Assembly: GCA_002360535.1 (NCBI GenBank) | Contig: DEQR01000020.1 | Location: 16,076-80,075 of the forward strand | From: Thiobacillus sp. UBA3361 | GTDB taxonomy: Bacteria; Pseudomonadota; Gammaproteobacteria; Burkholderiales; Thiobacillaceae | Reading direction: 5' to 3' | DNA: 64,000 nt | Shown here: piece after piece, positions 37,031 through 45,128 of the stretch | Layout: each line of letters opens with the position of its first letter | How positions within the stretch are numbered: position 1 is the stretch's first letter | Notes under the pieces: model-generated | Database searches by the model: none | The model's input: only the letters and a program-made list of their open reading frames with translations | Told to the model about the DNA's origin: nothing | Position numbers and translations under genes: made by a program

Positions 37031-39532
37031 ATGCGGCGACCTGCCGCCAGTCGCACGCAAATGATGCTTGACCGTTGGTGGCAAATCCTCCTGGCTCTGA
37101 TACTCGCGGCCGGCCTGGCCGTCGTTGGCGCGGTGGCGCTGGCCGCCGCCCTGATCTTCCCCAGCCTGCCCAGCCTCGATGCCCTGACCAATTATCAGCC
37201 CAAGATGCCGCTGCGGGTATTTACCGAAGACGGCGCGCTGATCGGGGAGTTCGGCGAGGAGCGCCGCGCCTTCGTACGCCTGGGCGACACCCCCCTGCTG
37301 TTGCGCAGAGCGATCCTGGCCGCAGAAGACGAACGCTTTTACCAGCATGGCGGCGTGGACACCCTGGGCGTACTCCGTGCAGCGGTAGCCAATCTCACCA
37401 GCGGAGGCGTCAAGGAAGGGGCCTCCACCATCACCATGCAGGTGGCGCGCAACTTCTTCCTGTCTTCTGAAAAAACTGTCCGCCGCAAGCTCAACGAAAC
37501 GCTCCTGGCATTCAAGATCGAACGCACCCTCAGCAAGGATCAGATCCTGGAGATCTATATCAACCACATCTACCTGGGCCAGCGTGCCTATGGATTCGCG
37601 GCCGCTGCCCAGATCTATTTCGGCAAACCGCTGAAAAACATTAGCCTCGCCGAAGCGGCCATGCTGGCCGGACTGCCGAAGGCCCCTTCGGCCTACAACC
37701 CGGTTGCCAATCCGCGGCGCGCCAAGTCGCGCCAGGCCTATGTGCTGGGCAGGATGCTGAAGCTCGGCTACATCACCGAGGGTGAATATGCGCAAGCCAA
37801 GGACCTCACCTTGCAGGTGCAGCATTCGGCACGCAAATTCGAGGTGCAGGCCGATCACGCGGCGGAGATGGCCCGCCAGTACATGTACAAGAAATACGGG
37901 GAGGATATCTACGTCAGCGGCATGAAGGTCTATACCACCTTGCTGAAACGGGACCAGACCGCCGCCGCGGCCGCCATCTGGCGCGCGGTGGCCGATTTCA
38001 ACCGCCGACGCGGCTATGCCGGGCCGGAGGGCTTCGTGGAACTGCCCACCGGCGCGGCGGAGGCGAACAAGGCGGCGGCCGAGGCCTTGGAGGGTCATGT
38101 GGACTCCGGCGGCATGGATCCGGCCGTGGTGCTCGCCGTGGACGGCAAGCGCATCCTGGCCCGCCTGCGTGATGGCCGCGACGTGGAACTGGGCATCAGC
38201 GAGGTGGGTTTCGCAAAACGCTATCTGGACAAATCCCTGCCCGCCCAGAAGCGCTTGCGTCGTGGTTCCCTGATCCGGGTCCTGCGCGGCCCCGGAAAAC
38301 AATGGGAACTGAATTACCTGCCCAGGGTGGAAGCCGCCTTCATCGCCGTATCGCCGCGGAATTCCGCGGTACGCGCCCTGGTCGGGGGTGTCGATTTCGC
38401 ACGCAACCAGTACAACCACATCCTGCAGGCGTGGCGTCAGCCCGGTTCCAGCATCAAGCCGTTCATCTATTCGGCCGCCCTGGAAAGAGGCCTGATGCCG
38501 GCCACGGTATTCGACGACAGTCCTTTCAGTGTCGATCCCGCCGAAACCGGCGGCGAACTCTGGGAACCCAAGAATTTCGACAATACCACCGAAGGCCCGA
38601 TGACCATGCGCAATGCGCTGGTGAAATCCAAGAACTTGGTTTCCATCCGCGTGCTTCAGGAAACCGGCATCGACCTCGCACGGACACATCTGGGCAGGTT
38701 CGGCTTCGATGTGGCGCGGATACCGCCCTACCTGACCATGGCCCTGGGCGCCATCGAAGTCACGCCCATGCACCTGGTCAGCGCCTACGCGACCCTGGCC
38801 AACGGCGGCCATCGCATCAAACCGTATTTCATCAGCCGGGTCACGGACAAGGACGGACGGGTCCTGGAGCAATATCAGGGCAGCATGGGCGAGCAGGTGA
38901 TCGACCCGCGCAATGCCTTCCTCATGACCAGCATGCTCAAGGACGTGGTGCGCCGCGGCACGGCCGCCCGCGCCGCGGAACTGGGGCGCGGCGACCTGGC
39001 CGGCAAGACCGGCACCACCAACGATACCCGGGATGCCTGGTTTGCCGGCTACAACCCGGAGCGCGTGGCGGTGGCCTGGGTAGGCTACGATCAGCCCCGC
39101 CCCCTGGGCTATAACGAGACCGGATCGGTGGCCGCCCTGCCCATCTGGATGGGCTACATGCGCACCGTGCTGGCGGGCACCCCGGAGCAGGACTATGCGG
39201 CGCCGGATGGCATCGTGGTGCGCCTGATCGACGCCCAGAATGGCATGCTCCTCGATCCGGGCCAATCCGGAGTGCCGGAATATTTCTATCAGGAATTCCT
39301 ACCCGGTCAGGCCGAGGAAACCGACCCGCTGTCCCCCAAGGAGGGTGCCCCCATCGAGGATAGATCGGCGGTGCGCGATCCGGCCGGCAAGCCCCCGGAA
39401 CCTCCGCCGACCGCACCCAACCCGGCCGCCCCTGCCAAACCCGCGGCCGCGCCCGCCTGGCCTGCCCCGTTCGCGCCGCCGGCCATACCGGCCAGGCCCG
39501 CCGCCACGGCCCCCGCCGCCAATGCCACCTAA
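37031..39532 (+). CDS. ponA: Bifunctional class A penicillin-binding protein PBP1A
   Basis: This enzyme has both glycosyltransferase and transpeptidase activity for sidewall peptidoglycan. The 833-residue protein has a transmembrane helix at about residues 18-40, the GT51 motif AAEDERFYQHGGVD near residue 97, GASTITMQVARNFFLS and KIERTLSKDQILEIYIN, an OB-like insert, and the transpeptidase motifs GSSIKPF (SxxK) near 475, SKN near 533 and GKTGTTND near 658. The tail from about residue 755 is Pro/Ala-rich and low complexity. Starts at 37061 or 37064 are possible. The pilMNOPQ/ponA divergence is a familiar proteobacterial arrangement. Confidence 0.95.
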   Translation: MRRPAASRTQMMLDRWWQILLALILAAGLAVVGAVALAAALIFPSLPSLDALTNYQPKMPLRVFTEDGALIGEFGEERRAFVRLGDTPLLLRRAILAAEDERFYQHGGVDTLGVLRAAVANLTSGGVKEGASTITMQVARNFFLSSEKTVRRKLNETLLAFKIERTLSKDQILEIYINHIYLGQRAYGFAAAAQIYFGKPLKNISLAEAAMLAGLPKAPSAYNPVANPRRAKSRQAYVLGRMLKLGYITEGEYAQAKDLTLQVQHSARKFEVQADHAAEMARQYMYKKYGEDIYVSGMKVYTTLLKRDQTAAAAAIWRAVADFNRRRGYAGPEGFVELPTGAAEANKAAAEALEGHVDSGGMDPAVVLAVDGKRILARLRDGRDVELGISEVGFAKRYLDKSLPAQKRLRRGSLIRVLRGPGKQWELNYLPRVEAAFIAVSPRNSAVRALVGGVDFARNQYNHILQAWRQPGSSIKPFIYSAALERGLMPATVFDDSPFSVDPAETGGELWEPKNFDNTTEGPMTMRNALVKSKNLVSIRVLQETGIDLARTHLGRFGFDVARIPPYLTMALGAIEVTPMHLVSAYATLANGGHRIKPYFISRVTDKDGRVLEQYQGSMGEQVIDPRNAFLMTSMLKDVVRRGTAARAAELGRGDLAGKTGTTNDTRDAWFAGYNPERVAVAWVGYDQPRPLGYNETGSVAALPIWMGYMRTVLAGTPEQDYAAPDGIVVRLIDAQNGMLLDPGQSGVPEYFYQEFLPGQAEETDPLSPKEGAPIEDRSAVRDPAGKPPEPPPTAPNPAAPAKPAAAPAWPAPFAPPAIPARPAATAPAANAT

Positions 39533-40124
39533 GGACCTGTCCCCCCGGCACCTGCAGATGCGCATCCGCATCGCGCAGTTGGCGGCCCAACTGGTTGCCG
39601 AACACGGCATACGCGATTACGGCCTGGCCAAACGCAAGGCCGCCCGCCAGCTGGGGGCGCCCGACTCCCACAGTCTGCCCGGCAATGATGAGATCGAAGC
39701 GGCCCTGAAGGATTACCAGGCCCTGTATCAATCCGCCGCCCACGGCGACCATCTGTCCCGGCTGCGCCGGCAGGCCCTGGCTGTGATGCAGGCACTGGCC
39801 GGGTTCAACCCCGTGCTGGTCGGCAGCGTCCTGTCAGGCATCGCCACACGGCACACGGATATCGAGATCGAAGTCGATGCGGAAAGCAGCAAATCGTTCG
39901 AGCAGTATCTGCATAACCAGGACATCGACTTCAAAGTGCGCGACCGAGGCGAACTGGTGGAATACCTGCTCTATTCGGACCCTGCCAACGTCTGCATCAG
40001 ATTGGTGCCTGAACGGCAGAGGCATTCCGGAGGCCGGGGACGGGGCGAGATACAGCAACGCATGACCCTGAGCCAGCTGGCCGCGCTGCTCGAACAGGAA
40101 GGCAGCGGCTTGATCGCCAGGTAA
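39522..40124 (+). CDS. Unknown protein with nucleotidyltransferase-like motif (200 aa)
   Basis: I do not recognise a named family. It starts at ATG 39522, overlapping the ponA end by 11 bases. Residues 1-80 are helical and basic (RHLQMRIRIAQLAAQLV, GLAKRKAARQLG), resembling a small helical domain. Near residue 107 the sequence VGSVLSGIATRHTDIEIEVD fits the GS-x-spacer-D-I-E pattern of nucleotidyltransferase-fold proteins, with Glu replacing the second Asp. A Ser/Arg/Gly-rich patch (RQRHSGGRGRGE) precedes the C-terminal helix. Activity and substrate are unknown. The overlap implies coupled expression with ponA. Confidence 0.7.
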   Translation: MPPKDLSPRHLQMRIRIAQLAAQLVAEHGIRDYGLAKRKAARQLGAPDSHSLPGNDEIEAALKDYQALYQSAAHGDHLSRLRRQALAVMQALAGFNPVLVGSVLSGIATRHTDIEIEVDAESSKSFEQYLHNQDIDFKVRDRGELVEYLLYSDPANVCIRLVPERQRHSGGRGRGEIQQRMTLSQLAALLEQEGSGLIAR

Positions 40125-40239
40125 AGAATTTACAATCGCTGCCGATAGAAGACGCGTCCAGCGTTGGCAGTGCCATGGCTCGCTGCCGGAGCGCCGTTCC
40201 GGTCCCAATTAACCTGTGTATTGAAAGCTGCGCGGCGAA

Positions 40240-41631
40240 ATGATCCGCTTTTTCCGCCATTACGTGCCTACGCGTATGGTCCTGCTGATGATCGTGGAGT
40301 TCTTGCTGCTCTACTTCGTCGGCATCTACACGGCAGAGCATTTCGGCCAATACGACCCCGCCGACCCGTTCGTCGCCCAGGCCGCCCCGTACAAGCCCTG
40401 GCTGCTGGCCACCAGCATGACCCTGCTGATATCCATGTTCGGGCTCTACGACTGGGAATGGACCAAGGGTGTGCGCAGCCTGCTGGCGCGGGTGCTGGTC
40501 TGCTTTCTGCTGGGCGGCTTGATCATGGAACTGGGCGGCGCCCTGCTTCCGGGGCTGTTCGCTGTCGGCCAGGAATTGCAGATGGCCGTGTTCATCGCCG
40601 GCCTGTCGGTGATCGCCATCCGCCTGCTGTTCATCCAATGGGGCAGCGTCGGGGCCTTCAAGAAGCGGGTGCTGGTCCTGGGCAGCGGCAGCCGGGCCGC
40701 CAAAGTCGAAGAAATGATCGCCGCCGGCCAGACCCATGGGCTCAACATCGTCGGCTACCTGCCCGCGGGCGGTACGCATCACTACGTGGCCAACGACCGG
40801 CTCATCGAAGAGAGCGGCAGCCTGTGCGACGTGGTGGACCGCTACGACATCGAGGAGGTAGTGGTGGCGGTGCGCGAGCGGCGAGGCGGCGGCCTGCCCC
40901 TGGCCGATCTCCTGGAGTGCAAGCTGCGCGGCACGACCATCCTGGATCTGCCCGCCTTCTTCGAACGCCAGACGGGTGTACTGCCCCTGTTTTCCATGAA
41001 CGCCAGCTGGCTGATTTTCGCCGAAGGGTTTCAGCAGGGCATGATGCGCGACTTGGTCAAGCGCGTCTTCGACCTGACGGTCAGCTTCCTGCTGATGATC
41101 GCCACCCTGCCCCTGCTGCTGATCACCGCGATGCTGATCCGTCTGGAAAGCCGCGGGCCGATTTTCTACACCCAGACGCGGGTCGGCCAATACGGGGAAG
41201 AGTTCACCATATTCAAGTTCCGCAGCATGTTCACCGACGCGGAGAAGGACGGGCTGCCGCAATGGGCGCGCAAGAACGACGACCGTACCACGCGCGTCGG
41301 CCGCCTGATCCGCCGCGTTCGCATCGACGAGTTGCCGCAGCTGTTCAATGTCTTCCTGGGCCAGATGAGCTTCGTCGGACCGCGTCCGGAGCGCCCCTAT
41401 TTCGTCAACGAACTGGCCACCCAGATCCCCTACTACAACTCCCGCCACAGCGTGAAGCCGGGCATCACGGGCTGGGCGCAGGTGCGCTTTACCTACGGCG
41501 CAAGCATCGAGGATGCCATGGAGAAGCTTCAGTACGACCTGTACTACGTGAAGAACCACAGCCTGTTCCTGGACCTGATGATCCTGCTGCAAACCGCCCA
41601 GGTGGTGGTTTCGGGCAAGGGCGCCCATTGA
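40240..41631 (+). CDS. EPS undecaprenyl-phosphate sugar transferase, PEP-CTERM/exosortase-associated type
   Basis: This polyisoprenyl-phosphate hexose-1-phosphate transferase starts exopolysaccharide repeat-unit assembly on undecaprenyl phosphate. The 463-residue protein has four hydrophobic segments in the first 150 residues, a CoA-binding-like Rossmann region (KKRVLVLGSGSRAAKVEEMI near residue 144) and the C-terminal sugar transferase domain from about residue 272: KRVFDLTVSFLLMIATLPLLL, RLESRGPIFYTQTRVGQ, FKFRSMFTDAE, RIDELPQLFNVFLGQMSFVGPRPERP and the TYGASIEDAMEKLQYDLYY tail. It matches the exosortase-linked subtype and is followed by PrsK after one base. The 115 bases upstream hold no clear sigma-54 element. 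Confidence 0.88.
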   Translation: MIRFFRHYVPTRMVLLMIVEFLLLYFVGIYTAEHFGQYDPADPFVAQAAPYKPWLLATSMTLLISMFGLYDWEWTKGVRSLLARVLVCFLLGGLIMELGGALLPGLFAVGQELQMAVFIAGLSVIAIRLLFIQWGSVGAFKKRVLVLGSGSRAAKVEEMIAAGQTHGLNIVGYLPAGGTHHYVANDRLIEESGSLCDVVDRYDIEEVVVAVRERRGGGLPLADLLECKLRGTTILDLPAFFERQTGVLPLFSMNASWLIFAEGFQQGMMRDLVKRVFDLTVSFLLMIATLPLLLITAMLIRLESRGPIFYTQTRVGQYGEEFTIFKFRSMFTDAEKDGLPQWARKNDDRTTRVGRLIRRVRIDELPQLFNVFLGQMSFVGPRPERPYFVNELATQIPYYNSRHSVKPGITGWAQVRFTYGASIEDAMEKLQYDLYYVKNHSLFLDLMILLQTAQVVVSGKGAH

Positions 41632-41632
41632 C

Positions 41633-43702
41633 ATGCAGGTGGAGGCGGCCGCGCTCAGCTACGGTGTCGGCGCGCTGGCCTTCGCACTCCTGGCCATCGC
41701 CGACAAACGGCACCATTCCTATCTTTCCCACGATGTCTCCCTGCGCCTGCCGGCCGCCCTGACCGCCGTCTGGGCGGCCATGTGCGGACTGCAGGCCTGG
41801 CTGGACATGTTTAAGCCCCTGACCGCCCTGTTCGAATTGGGGCGCGATGCCGGCTGGCTCTGGTTCCTGCACAGCCGCCTGCGCCAGCTCAAGGATAGTC
41901 CGGGCGACTTCACCGGCAGCCTGCGCGGTCTGCTGCGCGGCGTGCGTGGGCTGCTGGTGGCGGCCGTGCTGTTGCAGGCCGGTGTCCTGGTCTGGCCCGT
42001 GCCGGGCCTCATCCGGCTGGCCTCGGTGATCATGCCCCTATTGCTGGCGGTGGCCGGCCTGGTGCTGGTGGAGCAGTACTACCGCAACACCCTGCCCGCC
42101 CACCGCTGGGGCATCAAGTTCCTGTGCATGGGGCTGGGCGCCCTGTTTGCCTATGACTTCTACATGTATGCGGAAGGACTGCTGTTCGGGGGCTTCTCCG
42201 GCGACGTGTGGACCGCACGCGGCGCCATCAACGCCCTTATGGTGCCGCTGCTGTGGCTGTCCATTTCCCGTACCGACAAGACAAAGCCCGTCACCCTGTC
42301 CCACCGCATGGCGTTCCACACCGTCAGCCTGGTGGCCTCCGGCATCTATCTGCTGCTCATGGCCGCCGCGGGTTACTACATCCGCATCGTCGGCGGCAAC
42401 TGGGGAACGGTGCTGCAAACCGTCTTCCTGGCGGGGGCCGTCCTGGTCCTGGCCGTGGCGGCCTTTTCCGGCTCGGTGCGGGCGAGGCTGCGGGTCTTCC
42501 TGTCCAAGCACTTCTTCCGCTACCGCTACGACTATCGGGAGGAGTGGCTGCGCTTCACCAGCATGCTAAGCGAGGGCGAGCCCGGCATGCAGGTCTGCGA
42601 GCGCAGCATCGAGGCCATGGCGCGCATCGTTGACAGCCCGGCGGGTGTGCTGTGGCTGAAAAGGGAAGACGGCGCCTATCACCGGGCGGCCTACTGGAAC
42701 TGGTCCGACCTGCACGGCCAGGTACCTGCCGGCGACCCCTTCCTGGACTACCTGGCCTCCCGCCAGTGGGTGGTCAACCTGCACGAATGCCGGCACGACC
42801 CCGATCTGATGGAAGACGCCCAGATGCCCGACTGGCTGGCCGACAACGAGCGCCTGTGGCTGATCATTCCCCTGCTCTGGCACGACCGTCTGCTGGGGTT
42901 CATGGCCCTGGCCGAATCCATCGGCGACAGCCGCTTCGACTGGGAGATGAGCGACCTGCTCAAGACCTCCGCCCGCCAGGCGGCCACCAACCTGGCCCAG
43001 ATGCAGGCCGCCGAGGCGCTGACCGTGGCGCGGCAGTTCGAGTCCTTCAACCGGACCTCCGCGTTCGTGGTCCACGACATCAAGAACCTGGTGGCCCAGC
43101 TTTCCCTGTTGCTGGCCAACGCGGCCAAACACAAGCACAAGCCGGAATTCCAGAACGACATGCTGGAGACCATCGAAAGCTCGGTGGCGCGCATGAACCG
43201 CATGCTGGTCAAGCTGCGCGACAAGCCGCAAATCGGCATCAAGGGCAGCGTGGAACTTGCCGATATCCTCAACGAAGTGATGGACAGCAAGCGTGCCTAC
43301 AGCCTAAAGCCGACCCTGCACCTGCCGGACGCCCGTCTGGCGGTGCAGGCGGACCGGGAAAAGCTGGGCCGGGTGCTGGGGCACTTGGTGCAAAACGCCA
43401 TTGAGGCCACCCCGTACACCGGCAAAGTGGATGTTAAACTGAGCCAAGAGGGAGATCTGGCCGTGATCGAGGTGACAGACACCGGTGTGGGCATGGATGA
43501 AGACTTCATCCGCGAGCGGCTGTTCAAGCCTTTCGTCTCCACCAAGGGCACGGGCATGGGTATCGGCGCCTACGAGTGCAAACAATACGTGCAGGAACTG
43601 GGCGGTGACATCGGTGTCGTCAGCACGCCCGGTGCGGGCACGCGATTCTCTGTCCGTCTGCCCCTGAGCGCAGACATTGAACAACGGGAACAAACGGCAT
43701 GA
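41633..43702 (+). CDS. prsK: PEP-CTERM system sensor histidine kinase PrsK
   Basis: The 689-residue protein has about eight hydrophobic segments in residues 1-290, a GAF-like domain at about 330-460 (ERSIEAMARIVDSPAGVLWL, LLWHDRLLGFMALAE), a His box VVHDIKNLVAQLSLLLANA near residue 478, and the ATPase domain with N box LGHLVQNAIEATP, G1 VTDTGVGMDE and G2 TGMGIGAYECKQYVQELGG. This architecture is that of PrsK, which pairs with PrsR in exosortase/EPS regulation. It overlaps prsR by 4 bases. The signal it senses is unknown. Confidence 0.9.
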   Translation: MQVEAAALSYGVGALAFALLAIADKRHHSYLSHDVSLRLPAALTAVWAAMCGLQAWLDMFKPLTALFELGRDAGWLWFLHSRLRQLKDSPGDFTGSLRGLLRGVRGLLVAAVLLQAGVLVWPVPGLIRLASVIMPLLLAVAGLVLVEQYYRNTLPAHRWGIKFLCMGLGALFAYDFYMYAEGLLFGGFSGDVWTARGAINALMVPLLWLSISRTDKTKPVTLSHRMAFHTVSLVASGIYLLLMAAAGYYIRIVGGNWGTVLQTVFLAGAVLVLAVAAFSGSVRARLRVFLSKHFFRYRYDYREEWLRFTSMLSEGEPGMQVCERSIEAMARIVDSPAGVLWLKREDGAYHRAAYWNWSDLHGQVPAGDPFLDYLASRQWVVNLHECRHDPDLMEDAQMPDWLADNERLWLIIPLLWHDRLLGFMALAESIGDSRFDWEMSDLLKTSARQAATNLAQMQAAEALTVARQFESFNRTSAFVVHDIKNLVAQLSLLLANAAKHKHKPEFQNDMLETIESSVARMNRMLVKLRDKPQIGIKGSVELADILNEVMDSKRAYSLKPTLHLPDARLAVQADREKLGRVLGHLVQNAIEATPYTGKVDVKLSQEGDLAVIEVTDTGVGMDEDFIRERLFKPFVSTKGTGMGIGAYECKQYVQELGGDIGVVSTPGAGTRFSVRLPLSADIEQREQTA

Positions 43703-45051
43703 GCGTAAAACCAGCGAAGGTCCTGTTGGTGGAGGACGACGTCGGTCTGCAAAAACAGATCAAATGGAGCCTGGATGAGTACGAGGTGGTCACCGCCAGC
43801 GACCGGGAGGGCGCCTTGACCCAGGTCCGCCGCTTCGAACCCGCCGTGGTCCTGCTCGACCTGGGCCTGCCTCCCGACCCGGACGGCGCCACCGAAGGCC
43901 TGGCCGCGCTGCAGCAGATCCATTCGCTGATGCCCAGCGCCAAGACCATCGTCATCACCGGCAACCAGGACCGGAACAACGCCATCCAGGCCATCAGCAT
44001 GGGGGCCTTCGACTTCTACCACAAACCCTTCGAGGAGCAGATCCTCAAGATCATCATCGACCGGGCCTTCAGGGTGCACGCGCTGGAGCAGGAAAACCGC
44101 CAACTCGCACTGCGCCAGCGCAACGAACCCCTGCAGGGCCTGATCACCGCCGATCCGGGCATGCTGCAGGTCTGCCGCACCATCGAGAAGGTGGCCGGCA
44201 GCAATGCCACCGTCCTCCTGCTGGGCGAATCCGGCACCGGCAAGGAACTGCTGGCACGCGGCCTGCACGATCTGTCCTCCCGGGGCAATCAGCGTTTCGT
44301 GGCCATCAACTGCGCCGCCATCCCGGAAAACCTGCTGGAATCCGAACTGTTCGGCTACGAGAAGGGCGCCTTCACCGGGGCCACCAAGCAGACCATCGGC
44401 AAGATCGAGTACGCCCACAACGGCACCCTGTTCCTGGACGAGATCGGTGACCTGCCCCTGCCCCTGCAGGCCAAGCTGCTGCGTTTCCTCCAGGAACGGG
44501 TCATCGAGCGCCTGGGCGGTCGCGGCGAGATCCCGGTGGATGTGCGGGTAGTGGCCGCCACCCACCAGAACCTGACCGAACACATCCAGACCGGACGCTT
44601 CCGCGAGGACCTCTATTACCGGCTGGCGGAAATCGCCGTGCGCATCCCCCCGCTGCGCGAACGCCAGGGCGACAAGAGCCTGCTGGCACACGCCCTGCTG
44701 GAAAAATTCAACCAGATGCACGGCCGCAAGCTGCGCGGCTTCGCGCCCGACGCCCTGCAAACCATCGAGTCCCACGACTGGCCCGGCAACGTGCGGGAAA
44801 TGGAAAACACCCTCAAGCGGGCCGTGATCATGGCTGACGGCACGCAAATCACCCAGCCCGACCTGGGGCTCGCCGGCAGCAGCCAGGAAGAAGTGCCCCT
44901 CAACCTGCGCCAGGTCCGCGAGGAGGCGGAGCGCAAAGCCGTGCTCATGGCCCTGGCCCGCTGCAACAACAACGTGGCCCACGCCTCCGAATTGCTGGGC
45001 GTCAGCCGCCCGACCCTGTATGACCTGATGAACCGCTTCGGGCTGAAATGA
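43699..45051 (+). CDS. prsR: PEP-CTERM system sigma-54-dependent response regulator PrsR
   Basis: The 450-residue protein has a receiver domain with phospho-acceptor Asp in VVLLDLGLPPDPDG near residue 53, a sigma-54 AAA+ domain with Walker A LLGESGTGKELLA near residue 172, the sigma-54 contact loop GAFTGA near residue 221 and Walker B GTLFLDEIGDL, and a Fis-type helix-turn-helix at the end (NNVAHASELLGVSRPTLYDLM). It is thus a complete NtrC-type activator. It overlaps prsK by 4 bases. Its targets should carry GG-N10-GC promoters; none was evident just upstream of the linked genes. Confidence 0.92.
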   Translation: MSVKPAKVLLVEDDVGLQKQIKWSLDEYEVVTASDREGALTQVRRFEPAVVLLDLGLPPDPDGATEGLAALQQIHSLMPSAKTIVITGNQDRNNAIQAISMGAFDFYHKPFEEQILKIIIDRAFRVHALEQENRQLALRQRNEPLQGLITADPGMLQVCRTIEKVAGSNATVLLLGESGTGKELLARGLHDLSSRGNQRFVAINCAAIPENLLESELFGYEKGAFTGATKQTIGKIEYAHNGTLFLDEIGDLPLPLQAKLLRFLQERVIERLGGRGEIPVDVRVVAATHQNLTEHIQTGRFREDLYYRLAEIAVRIPPLRERQGDKSLLAHALLEKFNQMHGRKLRGFAPDALQTIESHDWPGNVREMENTLKRAVIMADGTQITQPDLGLAGSSQEEVPLNLRQVREEAERKAVLMALARCNNNVAHASELLGVSRPTLYDLMNRFGLK

Positions 45052-45128
45052 CCCGCCGCCCATTGCGTCCGGTCCACCCGTCTCAAGGTCCCCAGCCCAT
45101 CTGACTCCAGCTCATCATCCCCGCAGCC

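Noticed and set aside
36827..39265. 812-codon minus-strand open frame opposite ponA
   Set aside because: It is a shadow of ponA; the plus strand has complete GT51 and transpeptidase motifs and the antisense product resembles nothing.
40125..40239. Sigma-54 promoter before the EPS sugar transferase, expected because PrsR is a sigma-54 activator
   Set aside because: TGGCAG and TGCC words occur around 40165, but the GG and GC elements are not at the required spacing.
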